Assembly (NCBI RefSeq): GCF_030409755.1
Contig: NZ_JAUFQE010000003.1
Span: 62,001 to 126,000 of the forward strand
Length of the DNA: 64,000 nucleotides
Source of the DNA: Vibrio lentus
Lineage (GTDB): Bacteria > Pseudomonadota > Gammaproteobacteria > Enterobacterales > Vibrionaceae
Direction of reading: 5' to 3'
Shown here piece by piece: positions 26,291-35,730 of the stretch; the first letter of the stretch is position 1, and every line of letters begins with the position of its first letter. Under the pieces are notes generated by a model. The model had not been told where the DNA came from. It saw only the letters and a list, made by a program, of their open reading frames with translations, and searched no databases. The position numbers and the translations under genes are program-made.

Positions 26291-28906
26291 TTGACCAATA
26301 GTAGAAACAAAAGAATCCCGTTTTTTTATCGCCTTGTTAAAGCTGTTCCACTTGAGCACCATGAGGTGCTCAAAGGTGATTACCTTAAAGTTCAAGAAGC
26401 ACTAACAACACTCAAAAACACGTCCATCTCCAAAGTAAGTCATAAAACTAAAATGGAGGCGCTGGCATCCAAGTACACTGTAGCTCTCACTAAAAAGAAG
26501 TATCAACTAGAGTCTCAATCCAAGACAATAGAATCTATAGACTCTCAACTTAAAACATACATTGAGCTTGGTAAAAAATACGGCCTTGACCTAAAAGACT
26601 TAAACCAAAAGTTGGTCTCCAGTAGATACAAAGGTATTCCTGTCGTCCCTCCTCAACCATTGGAAAAAATTGACTTCTTGGAAGAAAAGATTGCAGCGTT
26701 CAAAAGAGACAAAGATAACATCAACGAAAAAGAGAAACTCAAAGATCCTGAAGAGCAAGAAATGATTTACATGAGTAAAGAACAAGAAGTCATGGTGTTC
26801 TGTAACAACCGTTCAGCATGCGTGGTTGCTGGCGCTGGCTCTGGTAAATCGACAACGCTAGTGCTAAGAGTGATTTTTTTGCATTATTACTTAGATATTC
26901 CCTTTGGTGAAATCACGGTATGTACTTTTACTAGAGAGTCTAGGAAAGACTTTATCAAAAAATTACTTTCTCGGTGTGAGCAGTGGGGCATCCGAAATTT
27001 TAATGAAATAAACGCAGAGTCAATTGTAAGAACGTTTCACTCTTTAGCTTATGAAACGAATAAATACTTAAACCCTTTTGAACAAGAAATTCTGTTCGAT
27101 AAAGCTGAAGACGACGAAGAGCGGTACGATACTGACGATTTAGATATGTACCGCATCTCCAACGCTATGGAGTTGGCTAAAAAAGAAACTAATCACCCTA
27201 GCAAGACTGAGTTGATGCAAACAGAGCTAGCTAAAGAGCTCTATACAACGTCAGAAGAATTCCGAGAAAAGTTCAACAACCTTTACGTATACTCATTAAG
27301 GCTTAATAGAAAAACAACTAAAAAGCATTATTTTTCCAACAAATTTGAGTCACAACTCACCCAACATTGCCTCAATACATGGTTTAAAAATTACCCTTAT
27401 GAAATTAAAAATATTTTGGATAAATTTTCAAAAAGTGGCTCCATTAAAGTCGAACGAAACACACAGCTGAACTACCACCTCTATTTGCCCAACATCAAAC
27501 TTAAAGTTTTCTTAAGCCTTACGCCCGAACAATGTAAGGAAGAAACCATTTCCCCTGGTGACAAGAAAAAAATTAAAAACATCATAAAAGAACGGAACGC
27601 GCTGATAGCACGTCAAGTATCAACCAGCTATTGCACTGTAGATACACTATTTGAATTAAACACCCTTATTGCTCTTAACGAAAGCAAGCGCACTGAACAA
27701 ATACCCTTATATAACTCTATTCCTAGTTTTAATTTTTGTTGTCAGGGCGATTTCCTTTCAACGACTCGAAGTGGGAGCAATCTGATACATAAGCAGTTTG
27801 AAAGTATTATCGACTTTTCTTACTCCATTGGGGTGCCCCTCTATACTTTTACAAAAGAGGGCATTGATAACTTATGTGGACAATCAAACTGCAACGCTAT
27901 CGACTCTCAGTTTCTATGGCTAGCTTGGTCATTTCATAGAAACTGGAAAAAGAAATTGAACATGAGTGGGTACACAACTTTTAATGATGTTTTTTATGAC
28001 TTCTCTGACCCTGATCATCCTGCATACAATAGCCGTGACACTCAACGGCTACTGAAATATAACCATTTACTAATAGATGAGTTTCAAGACATATCACCCA
28101 ATATTATTGGATTTTTTAGGCAAATAAAGAGACACCTTTATTCTAATCAAACAAGACCGGGCGGTTCGCTCATTTGTATTGGGGATGACCTTCAATCAAT
28201 TTATGGTTGGAGAGGGAGCTCTGCGCTGTACATTACGCATTTTGAGCGCTATTTCACAACAGACCATACTCATGAAAGCATATCACTAGAGGCAAACCAT
28301 CGAAGCCACTCAACAATACTGACCAAAGGACAAACTTGCGCTGATAAAGTCAGAAATAAGTCCTCAAAAAGTTATAAAGTTTGTGCAAATGAAGAAAGAC
28401 ATGTAGACCCTGGATGTCATATTTATCCAGCCTACGAAGAAAGATTTTATTCGGATCTATACTCATACATCGACTACGAGCTTGCTGCTATCACTCTTGA
28501 AAAAGAGTTGGAGAAAAGAAAACCTACGAAAGATAAGCCGATTTACATTTTATATAGATCTTTCAATAACAAATATTCAAAAAAATCTTTGAAATGGAAC
28601 GACTTAATTAAGAAAAATGCTGACAAAATTAAGGTAATCAAGTCTCTAACTATTCATGCTAGTAAGGGGCTTGAGGGGGACTGTGTCATCGTGTTAGGCA
28701 ACATTCCCCCCTCCAAAACAAACCCTATCCGTGAAGGACTGTATTATCAATCCCCTGATATCTCATCTACTTACTATGAGATGCAAGTAGATGAGGGTCA
28801 TCGACTTGCATATGTTGCAATTACTCGTGCTAAACAAGTTTTACACTGGTTTTTCCAGTCCAACAGTAGCAGTGATAACTTAGCTCATTATCTACTAAAT
28901 GAATGA
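26291..28906 (+). CDS. UvrD/Rep-like superfamily 1 helicase
   Basis: An 871-residue protein with TTG start after AGGAG. The N-terminal ~165 residues are charged and coiled-coil-like. Helicase motifs follow: Walker A V-A-G-A-G-S-G-K-S at about 179, L-I-D-E-F-Q-D near 597, G-D-D-L-Q-S-I-Y-G-W-R-G near 635, H-A-S-K-G-L-E near 790 and Y-V-A-I-T-R-A-K near 845. It should be an ATP-driven 3'-5' DNA translocase. A long insert separates motifs I and II. Stand-alone UvrD-like helicases of this shape on mobile elements are often part of defence systems, but the partner is unclear. The only close neighbour is the convergent 192-residue gene four bases away. It is more AT-rich than the tra genes. Confidence 0.85.
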   Translation: MTNSRNKRIPFFYRLVKAVPLEHHEVLKGDYLKVQEALTTLKNTSISKVSHKTKMEALASKYTVALTKKKYQLESQSKTIESIDSQLKTYIELGKKYGLDLKDLNQKLVSSRYKGIPVVPPQPLEKIDFLEEKIAAFKRDKDNINEKEKLKDPEEQEMIYMSKEQEVMVFCNNRSACVVAGAGSGKSTTLVLRVIFLHYYLDIPFGEITVCTFTRESRKDFIKKLLSRCEQWGIRNFNEINAESIVRTFHSLAYETNKYLNPFEQEILFDKAEDDEERYDTDDLDMYRISNAMELAKKETNHPSKTELMQTELAKELYTTSEEFREKFNNLYVYSLRLNRKTTKKHYFSNKFESQLTQHCLNTWFKNYPYEIKNILDKFSKSGSIKVERNTQLNYHLYLPNIKLKVFLSLTPEQCKEETISPGDKKKIKNIIKERNALIARQVSTSYCTVDTLFELNTLIALNESKRTEQIPLYNSIPSFNFCCQGDFLSTTRSGSNLIHKQFESIIDFSYSIGVPLYTFTKEGIDNLCGQSNCNAIDSQFLWLAWSFHRNWKKKLNMSGYTTFNDVFYDFSDPDHPAYNSRDTQRLLKYNHLLIDEFQDISPNIIGFFRQIKRHLYSNQTRPGGSLICIGDDLQSIYGWRGSSALYITHFERYFTTDHTHESISLEANHRSHSTILTKGQTCADKVRNKSSKSYKVCANEERHVDPGCHIYPAYEERFYSDLYSYIDYELAAITLEKELEKRKPTKDKPIYILYRSFNNKYSKKSLKWNDLIKKNADKIKVIKSLTIHASKGLEGDCVIVLGNIPPSKTNPIREGLYYQSPDISSTYYEMQVDEGHRLAYVAITRAKQVLHWFFQSNSSSDNLAHYLLNE

Positions 28907-28909
28907 GAT

Positions 28910-29488
28910 TTATTCCAATGGATGCGTGGGTGGTGCTGCTGTCACTCGCTCTATCTTTTGAGGTAATGGGTTGTCAGGGAACCGCTCAACATACAACAGC
29001 CAAAGAGCATGATCTGAGGCACTAAAAGATAACTCATCACGAAGGTGATTTTTCGTAAAATCTCCGACAGAGTATCTATCAAAGCAAAACGCTCTTCTAA
29101 ACAGAAGAGCTTGTGCGTATGCACCTGGGTCATTGCTGGCAAGGCTACTCATTGCTTTCTTATCAATCGAGAGCATCCTCTCTGCCTTTGTTGCTATCTG
29201 AATGAGAAACTTCACCCACTCTTGAAGGTTCGGCGAGTTAAAGTTGTGGTCAATTTTCATGCGGTTAGCTAAGTTCCGACAATCACTTAGAGTCGACCAG
29301 TCTTGTAATTGTTTAACGATGTCATTTTCTATGCTCAAAAACTGATGAACATGTTCGACAAGTTCCTCTTTAGAACAGTCAAAAAGAAATGCTTTGAATT
29401 CGTCTTTCATCTTAAGGGTCATTGGAAAAGAGGGAGCCGGATAGAATTCATTATCCTCCTCTAAATAATTGTGGTCATACTTAGGCAT
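28910..29488 (-). CDS. Hypothetical protein convergent with the helicase
   Basis: A 192-residue soluble acidic protein; AAGGAGG lies about seven bases before the ATG at 29488. It contains F-D-C-S-K-E-E-L-V-E-H-V-H-Q-F-L, M-L-S-I-D-K-K-A-M-S-S-L, and a conserved-looking L-L-F-R-R-A-F-C-F-D-R-Y. No family was recognised. Its stop is four bases from the helicase stop, and both are bordered by related remnants, so the two probably moved together as a cargo unit. Confidence 0.55.
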   Translation of the reverse strand: MPKYDHNYLEEDNEFYPAPSFPMTLKMKDEFKAFLFDCSKEELVEHVHQFLSIENDIVKQLQDWSTLSDCRNLANRMKIDHNFNSPNLQEWVKFLIQIATKAERMLSIDKKAMSSLASNDPGAYAQALLFRRAFCFDRYSVGDFTKNHLRDELSFSASDHALWLLYVERFPDNPLPQKIERVTAAPPTHPLE

Positions 29489-29821
29489 AAGGCCTCCTTA
29501 AATTTCTCATCAAGTTCGCCATTACTCTTGAATCGTGATATTTCATCAAGATAAGAGCGCAGATTAAACAACCGCTGACGCACTGCGTTTGTCGGGCTCA
29601 CTCAACCTCTACATGCAAGCATATAGCAGGTAGAGCAAACCAATATTTATCCAGAAAGGTTAAAATGGGGTGGGTACAGTCGCCCCGTATTTGGAAAGTG
29701 AAGCCATTGAATGTTCTGCTTATTCAGGGCTCTTACCCATAAGAGGGAACGTGCAGGGGATGTATTTTCGCTTCGATATGACCGTCTTTAAATATCGGAG
29801 AACAATAGAGTTTGATCGTTT
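29489..29821. other. Gap with a gene remnant (right border of the island)
   Basis: No intact gene. Near 29675-29730 the minus strand encodes N-K-Q-N-I-Q-W-L-H-F-P-N-T-G-R-L-Y-P-P, related to the remnant at 26082-26240 on the other side of the helicase pair. Confidence 0.4.
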
Positions 29822-30162
29822 TTATAACTCAGGAAAAAATTTCTTAAGCTCACGATGGAGATTAGCTGGGCAATTTCCAATTGCGATCCAATAGTCAACA
29901 ATACCTTTGATTTTGCCGATATCTGCATGACCGTTGTCATGCATAATTTTCATTAACTCTAAAGTCGGAATAGACTTCACTTCAAACGCTTCAGCTAACT
30001 CAGCCATGTCTTGATCATCTGTCACCACAGGAATATCTAACTCTAGCGCATACGCAATGTAGAGGGCATCAACCTTTTAGCGTCTCTATAAGTAAGCACG
30101 AAATGTCGCCAGTCGTTCGTCGAGCATATCGAGAACAAAGAGTGGTTCAGGTTGTTTTAACA
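29822..30162 (-). pseudogene. Broken PIN-domain-type gene
   Basis: In one minus-strand frame, 29822-30070 encodes D-A-L-Y-I-A-Y-A-L-E-L-D-I-P-V-V-T-D-D-Q-D-M, typical of the C-terminal half of PIN-domain ribonucleases such as VapC, with the D-A-L and T-D-D acidic residues. Upstream in the same frame are two stop codons and then V-L-D-M-L-D-E-R-L-A-T-F-R-A-Y-L. No start with a ribosome binding site remains. It is a remnant of a toxin-like or PIN regulatory gene. Confidence 0.5.
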
Positions 30163-30188
30163 TGTCAGGGCCGCATCGTATTTTTTCA

Positions 30189-30719
30189 TCATAGGTTATT
30201 GTCTTCGATGATGGAGGGAGAAATTGAGTGGCTAGTATGATGACCATGTGTCGTGTTTGTTTGAGTAATCACGATGGTTTCAATTGTTGTGTTTTGTTGT
30301 GTCGTTGCCAGCGTCACTGTGCCAAAACCAAGATTTGGTAAACTATTATCCCATAAAAGAGAGCCTGAAAAGGGGCATAGCGCAAATACGCATCCGTTAG
30401 AGCCGCAAATCAACATACCTTTTTCTAGCAAGAGCGTAGTGGTTCCTAATGCCTGGTACTCTTTTCCTTGTGGCCGATTTCTCCACACTTCTTGTCCTGT
30501 TAATTGGTGAATGGCGATAATGTGACCATTGGTTGCGCAAAATAATAACTCTTTAAGGTATAACGTTTTCGCGGTTTCTTTCTCTTCTGCCTCGATGGGG
30601 GAGTGCAGGAAACAAGTAAATCCTTGCTGCGTCAGTTGACTTGCCTCCTCTTTTAATGTGCCATTTTCATTACTCAATAAAAGATATTCATTTTCTTTGT
30701 GTAGGAAAAGATAACGCAT
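30189..30719 (-). CDS. PQQ-propeller-like hypothetical protein
   Basis: A 176-residue protein using the ATG at 30719 with GGAG nine bases upstream. It has repeated beta-propeller-like blades: L-F-C-A-T-N-G-H-I-I-A-I-H-Q-L-T-G-Q-E-V-W and L-I-C-G-S-N-G-C-V-F-A-L-C-P-F-S-G-S-L-L-W. The G-x-x-x-A-x-x-x-x-T/S-G-x-x-x-W pattern is that of PQQ/quinoprotein repeats. It is too short for a full propeller and has no signal peptide, so it may be a fragment or a small relative. The C-terminus is rich in Thr, His and Asn. It lies downstream of traD on the same strand. Confidence 0.5.
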   Translation of the reverse strand: MRYLFLHKENEYLLLSNENGTLKEEASQLTQQGFTCFLHSPIEAEEKETAKTLYLKELLFCATNGHIIAIHQLTGQEVWRNRPQGKEYQALGTTTLLLEKGMLICGSNGCVFALCPFSGSLLWDNSLPNLGFGTVTLATTQQNTTIETIVITQTNTTHGHHTSHSISPSIIEDNNL

Positions 30720-30930
30720 TAATACAAACTCCATACAGGCAGTTGATGTGCTTTAGGGATAGGTTGGTTGTAAGGGTATTTCATTTGCAGTCCGTATTGG
30801 GTTTTAGGGTTCATAATTACTTTCCATTGTTGAGGTGATTAACATCTTTGTTTAAATGCCCTCGACACCTAGTTTTTGATAAGTTGACCATTTAAGAGGG
30901 GATTTAAGTTCCTTAAAGCGCAATGGCTAT

Positions 30931-33036
30931 TTATTCTACCATTTCTCCAGAGTCCATCTCGATATCTTGAGATATCGCCGACTCTTCAAGCTCTTGTTGC
31001 GCGCGCTCTTGATGGTCATTGTCTGATTTGAGCTTTTCCGACTCCTTGCTGGCTAACGCTTTGACTGTCTCACTTCGTTGTGCTTGTTGGATTTGGTCGG
31101 TTTCCAGCGTCATCTCTTCCGGCGTTTCAAATTGCTTGGCTTGGATTTCTGTGAGTGCGTTACGCTCTTCTTCGTTGAGGAGCATACCTGGGGCGACACA
31201 CTCAAAGTAAATCGCTTTTTGATACGCCTTGGTCATGGCGGGCGATGGGGTGTAATCACGCTTAATAAAGGCCGGTGTCACATCTCGCATCTTATCAAAG
31301 TGCAAATCCAGTTGAGTGATAAAGCTGCTTCCTGGTACGCGAAGGTAACATTGCAAATCATCCATGGCTTGTATTTCACTGCTAGAGACAACAGGGCGGG
31401 TGACGGTTTGGTGACCAATCGATACCCCGTCACGCAACGCATTTGCACCGTAAGAAATGTGCTCTCTTGACACGTCCACCTCTTGCTCACCTAAATCTTT
31501 TGACGAGATTTGCGCCATTTGCGCGGAGGGGGCACGAAAGTAAAAACGGGAGTTGAGTAAGTCAAAAATGACGTCCGCGGTGTTTTTGCCGTAGGTTTTC
31601 ACGAGCTGAGCATAAGACTGGAGACCAATCACATAACAGCCTCCAAACTTACGCACTTCGGCAATGATGGTGTCAAGCTCAGGCAGTTTATGCAGACTTG
31701 GCATTTCATCCATAATCACCCAGATACGGCGATCTTCATCGTCTTTGAGTCCCAAGATAGCGTTAGAAGCAATGGCAAGCCAAGTCGAAATCAAAGGACG
31801 CAGAGAGGCGTGTTGCTGCGCGTTACTGGATAAGAACAAAAAGCCTTTTTGTTTATCGTCTTGTACCCAATCGGTGATAGAAAACGGGTTGCGTTTGGGC
31901 TTTCCTTTCGCGTCTTTGTCATCCAATCCATCCAAAAATCGTAGGCTCTTGATGTAGGTGGCGAGCACCGACTTAATGGAGATGGCCGTCTTTTTGATGT
32001 CTTTCGAGACCAGGGATGCAGACTCTGTGCCTTGCAGGAAATTACCCAGGGTTTCAAGTTCAGACGTGAGTATCAGACTGAGCAGCCTTGCGGTCGAGCA
32101 GGGCTTGTCATCTTGGCTCATGCGATACGCCGCACTCGAAAAAATAGTCCGAGCGGAATCCACCCAGAACGGATCGCCTTCGCCATGTTGCGGGATAAGT
32201 GCGCTGGCTATATTTTCAAAGTCAGGGGCTTCTTTCGCATCACACCACACATCCCAATTGGCGCAGCGTTCATCGAAGGGATTGAGTAAGGTGTCTTGGG
32301 TAGGGTCAAAGAACTTACTGGTAAAGGTGCAGCCTTTATCATAAATAATGGCTTTATCTCCACGTTTACGTATCCAGCGTAATAGTTTACGAAGTATGAC
32401 GGATTTACCTGCCCCTGTGGTGCCGTCGATGAGCATATGTTGAACTTCAAACTCATGTTTAAATAAGGCCTGCCCATCCACTTTGAAATCAGAAATCCGT
32501 CCGTTTCCTACGCCCTGTTTTTTGAGTTTCTTTGCCCGTTTTTTTAAATCGTTAGTGAGCACTTTGGGCTCTGCGTATTGAAAGCCTCGGACGTGAAAAT
32601 CTTCACTTTGTTTTTCGCCTTGTCGTTTAAAGAAAGTCATGGCGAGCATTAAGATGGTGAAAGCAATACCGATGCCAATCAAAAAGTTGATTTGTATTTG
32701 GCGTATCACGTTATCGTAGAGATTGATGAGTTGGGTGTTGTCCAGTTGGGAAGCGAGCGTGCCAATGTAGCGTTTCCCGCTCCAGAAAGTCGTGACTTCG
32801 CTGTTAAGATCGTGTCCAAGGCTGGCATAGATATGATTGCGCCAATAGTAGAACACAGACCAAAAGGCGTTATCGGGCGCGCGTAGCCAGGTAAGAACGC
32901 CAGTGAGCGCTATCACCGACCAAATGGCGGCGTAGACTAAGGTATTGTTGACTTGAAAGAACATCCGAATGGAGTGAAAAGTAATTTGTCCGCCACGGGT
33001 AAAGTGGTTGCCGGACGCGCGTTTAGGTCTAGGCAT
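30931..33036 (-). CDS. traD: TraD: type IV coupling protein
   Basis: A 701-residue inner-membrane ATPase that brings the TraI-DNA complex to the conjugation channel. The start is the ATG at 33036 (AAGGA upstream; M-P-R-P-K-R-A-S-G). Two membrane segments lie in the first ~190 residues. Then come Walker A G-T-T-G-A-G-K-S near 205 and Walker B I-W-V-I-M-D-E-M-P-S-L near 440, followed by F-R-A-P-S-A-Q-M-A-Q. The C-terminal ~80 residues are acidic and charged, as in F TraD, where the tail contacts relaxosome proteins. It is the intact partner of the pseudogene at 23820-25350. It lies 15 kb from traI, whereas in F the two genes are near neighbours. Confidence 0.9.
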   Translation of the reverse strand: MPRPKRASGNHFTRGGQITFHSIRMFFQVNNTLVYAAIWSVIALTGVLTWLRAPDNAFWSVFYYWRNHIYASLGHDLNSEVTTFWSGKRYIGTLASQLDNTQLINLYDNVIRQIQINFLIGIGIAFTILMLAMTFFKRQGEKQSEDFHVRGFQYAEPKVLTNDLKKRAKKLKKQGVGNGRISDFKVDGQALFKHEFEVQHMLIDGTTGAGKSVILRKLLRWIRKRGDKAIIYDKGCTFTSKFFDPTQDTLLNPFDERCANWDVWCDAKEAPDFENIASALIPQHGEGDPFWVDSARTIFSSAAYRMSQDDKPCSTARLLSLILTSELETLGNFLQGTESASLVSKDIKKTAISIKSVLATYIKSLRFLDGLDDKDAKGKPKRNPFSITDWVQDDKQKGFLFLSSNAQQHASLRPLISTWLAIASNAILGLKDDEDRRIWVIMDEMPSLHKLPELDTIIAEVRKFGGCYVIGLQSYAQLVKTYGKNTADVIFDLLNSRFYFRAPSAQMAQISSKDLGEQEVDVSREHISYGANALRDGVSIGHQTVTRPVVSSSEIQAMDDLQCYLRVPGSSFITQLDLHFDKMRDVTPAFIKRDYTPSPAMTKAYQKAIYFECVAPGMLLNEEERNALTEIQAKQFETPEEMTLETDQIQQAQRSETVKALASKESEKLKSDNDHQERAQQELEESAISQDIEMDSGEMVE

Positions 33037-33152
33037 CGTGGTTCCTTGAGAGTGAAATGGAGTACTTTTTAGATAATTACCTGCGTATGCAGATAAGCTG
33101 GCCAACAATTGAACGGTTGTTGGCTAATGGTATTGCTGTGTAGGGCTCTGAT

Positions 33153-33488
33153 ATGAAAAAATTTACGCATGTCACGGATGTTCACCTCTCCGACGGGGTG
33201 GGGAGTCTAGAGCCCCGAGATGTTGGCAAAACTTGGGTGGTTTTATTTCCTTGCGCTGATAATCGTCACGGTCTCGAACGTGGTCAGTGTTGTGCTCGAA
33301 ACCTTCAAAGCAATCCTGATTACTATTTTTCAGAAGAAAAGCGAAATTGCTCTCTGTGTAATAGAGATGGTGAGCTTTATGTTGAGGATGGGCATCACCG
33401 GACAGTGATTGGTCGAGTGTTTTTGGAAACGAATGGCTTTGAGCCTATGATTAAAAATGTCCTCGTTGCTTATTGCGCTGGGCAGTGA
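33153..33488 (+). CDS. Hypothetical small protein (frame uncertain)
   Basis: Two overlapping plus-strand frames compete. One (33153-33488) encodes 111 residues with two cysteine pairs (Q-C-C-A and C-S-L-C). The other (33220-33408) encodes 62 residues dominated by a long hydrophobic helix (L-G-W-F-Y-F-L-A-L-I-I-V-T-V), which looks like a natural small membrane protein. Neither has a strong ribosome binding site. I cannot decide which, if either, is translated. It is divergent from traD. Confidence 0.3.
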   Translation: MKKFTHVTDVHLSDGVGSLEPRDVGKTWVVLFPCADNRHGLERGQCCARNLQSNPDYYFSEEKRNCSLCNRDGELYVEDGHHRTVIGRVFLETNGFEPMIKNVLVAYCAGQ

Positions 33489-33595
33489 TCCATCGTATTC
33501 GTAATTTCCCTCGCCGGCTGATTTCAAGGCGATTTCAAGGCGATTTCATGGTAAATTTGTTAGAATGATAAAGTTCCTTATGACCTTCAACTTTT

Positions 33596-33868
33596 ATGAA
33601 TGACCAACTAACTCCAATCAACAAAGACCATTTAAAAAAACTTATCCGAGCAGAACTGGAACCGACATGGTTTGATAAACAATCAGTTAGCCCTGATATG
33701 TCTTGGGTGACTCCTGCTGTGTTTGAAATATTGTTTACTGAGTTGATAACTCATACGCGCGGTAATCAGTCTAAGGCTGCTAGGGTTTTAGGGATTAACA
33801 GAGGTAATTTCACCAAAAAGTTAGCTCAGATCACAACTCGTGAATTTGGATCGGATGAGAGCTTATAA
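33596..33868 (+). CDS. Fis-like helix-turn-helix regulator
   Basis: A 90-residue protein. Residues ~54-75 read H-T-R-G-N-Q-S-K-A-A-R-V-L-G-I-N-R-G-N-F-T-K-K-L, the Fis/NtrC C-terminal DNA-binding fold (compare R-G-N-Q-T-x-A-A-x-x-x-G-I-N-R-G in Fis). The N-terminal part could form the dimerising helices. It would bind DNA as a dimer and act as a nucleoid-type or local regulator. It is a little shorter than E. coli Fis (98 residues). It sits alone next to traD, so control of plasmid genes is possible but unproven. Confidence 0.75.
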   Translation: MNDQLTPINKDHLKKLIRAELEPTWFDKQSVSPDMSWVTPAVFEILFTELITHTRGNQSKAARVLGINRGNFTKKLAQITTREFGSDESL

Positions 33869-34195
33869 GTATGTATCAGCCTATTGGTACCCTGACGAGG
33901 GTGCAGAGATTAACCAACCCCCATTACCTCTCAAGAAATCAATGGCGGTAATATACTCCAATTGCAAAGTAACCATCATTGGGCTCTTTTAGAAGTCAAC
34001 GAATATACCCGCCTATTAGTGTCGCGATAAGTTTTATAACTGGCGCTTTTTACTTCAATTTGAAAACAATTATCGGCATTTTTAGGTGATTTCAAGCTAT
34101 TTAGTACCAGGAGCATAAACTCAACCTACGAAGGTTTTAGACAGGTCACGTCCAAACTTTGTGGATAACTGCTTATAATTTGTTATAAAAACATA
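33869..34195. other. 327-base gap with a single DnaA-box-like sequence
   Basis: No gene is supported. TGTGGATAA at 34160-34168 is a perfect DnaA box on the complementary strand, followed by AT-rich TTATAATTTGTTATAA. A single box without iterons is weak evidence for a replication origin. Confidence 0.35.
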
Positions 34196-34834
34196 ATGTT
34201 AGGTTGGAATTTAACGAAGCAAGCAAAACGGAAGGCCAAATCAACCATGGAAAAGATAATTCACTACGATATTCAAAAGGTTAAAGTTAGAAGCGATAAA
34301 GAAAGCACTCGACTGACCAGCCAATGGGATCAGGTTCTACAAATCTGTCGTGACAAACCACTCGGAGAGATCGCGAGAACAAGATTAGCGTTTAACCTTG
34401 TCGATTACATCACAAGTGAAGATCTACCTTTTCGCTTATTCATCACCCGCGCACCACAAGCTATGGCCACCATAGGCGAGGAAACACGAGTGTATAAAGA
34501 GCATCGAGTTATTAATGGTAAACAAAGCGGAATGATTTACGCTAAAAGCGAACAAATGTTACCAAGAGAAATCCACTATACGAATGAGTTTGTGGCAACC
34601 CGCTACGTTGCTGGGACAAAAACACCACTCTCTGCCACCTCCCTCGTTGGTTGCCTCAAGGCTGGAGATGTCATAACACCACTCGATGGCATCTTGTTTT
34701 TAGGCTGCAAACGAATAGCCAGTGATATAGCACGTCTTAAAAAAATCGAACCCACCATGAATATCGCAATGAAACGTATCGAAGTATCAGACAACTTCAC
34801 AGGCACAACAAGAAAGATGGCAAGTTACGAATGA
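34196..34834 (+). CDS. Hypothetical protein, 212 residues
   Basis: A soluble, basic protein. The start may be ATG 34196 or the internal ATG 34247 (M-E-K-I-I-H-Y-D-I-Q). Segments include R-T-R-L-A-F-N-L-V-D-Y-I and F-R-L-F-I-T-R-A-P-Q-A-M. Much of the C-terminal half is strand-like with a Thr/Ser-rich loop. No family was recognised. The upstream gap holds a DnaA box, so a replication-associated role was considered, but no initiator motif is seen. Confidence 0.5.
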   Translation: MLGWNLTKQAKRKAKSTMEKIIHYDIQKVKVRSDKESTRLTSQWDQVLQICRDKPLGEIARTRLAFNLVDYITSEDLPFRLFITRAPQAMATIGEETRVYKEHRVINGKQSGMIYAKSEQMLPREIHYTNEFVATRYVAGTKTPLSATSLVGCLKAGDVITPLDGILFLGCKRIASDIARLKKIEPTMNIAMKRIEVSDNFTGTTRKMASYE

Positions 34835-35112
34835 ATAACGAGGCGTAAACGATTGCCGTATGCATTAACATGACAGATATAACTGAAACTAATCTTTGGA
34901 CAGAACCTTCTTAGCCGCTTCGGACGAAATCTACCCATCAGAGAGCTTTCCGTCTCCCAAACAGCAGAGCGGCACCACTCCAGATGATGCCGCTCATGCA
35001 CGAAAATGGACAATTTCTTCCATGTTCAATTTGTTTTTCTGAAAACTATTTATCCAACGTAATGCATTTATATGAATCGAATTATGCATGTAAATACATT
35101 TGTTAGTAAAAC
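34835..35112. other. Gap with terminator-like hairpin
   Basis: GAGCGGCA (34967-34974) pairs with TGCCGCTC (34988-34995). It lies downstream of the minus-strand lysR fragment and may terminate it, although no T-run follows. Confidence 0.35.
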
Positions 35113-35730
35113 CTATATGTGTGATGAACTAAAATGCTTCCACGCACATCTTGCAGCATTCGAAGAGAAGCTACCGCTTCTTTTAGCTATACAAATTCGA
35201 CGAGGATGTTCTGGCATGAGCGGTATTGCACTGACATTAGGGTGAGATTCTGGAACGGCTAACTCAGCAACAATAGAGACCCCCAAGCCTGCTCGAACTA
35301 AGGCGAGTATTGAGGTCAATTGAACCGCTGTGTGTTTTACCTTTAAGTGGACATTTGAACTGGAAAACCACTCTTTTATCAATGCTTCGCTCCCCCCTTT
35401 TGTTAAGATAAAATCCCTGTTCAGAATACACTCGACTGATAGTGCTGACTTTTTAGACAGAGGATCATCTTCATGAACCAAAGCTACCAAGCGGTCAGTA
35501 GTCACCGGAATAATGTCTAGGTCTGGATGTTCTTTGTCCACAATAACAGCAAAGTCTACTCGCCCCTCTCTTAAGGCTGATAAGGCTTCGTCGTCAGTGT
35601 ATTCATAAACCTCAACTCTGATTAGAGGCTGTTTCTGGCCAATTGTATGTATGAATTTGGGCAAAATATGTGTAGATGCAGAAGCTCCAAATGATGCAAT
35701 TCTTATAAGGCCAGCACCATCCTTTTTTAT

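Noticed and set aside
33869..34195. Possible replication origin marked by a DnaA box at 34160
   Set aside because: Only one box, no iterons, and no recognisable replication initiator gene next to it. It is not enough to call an origin.
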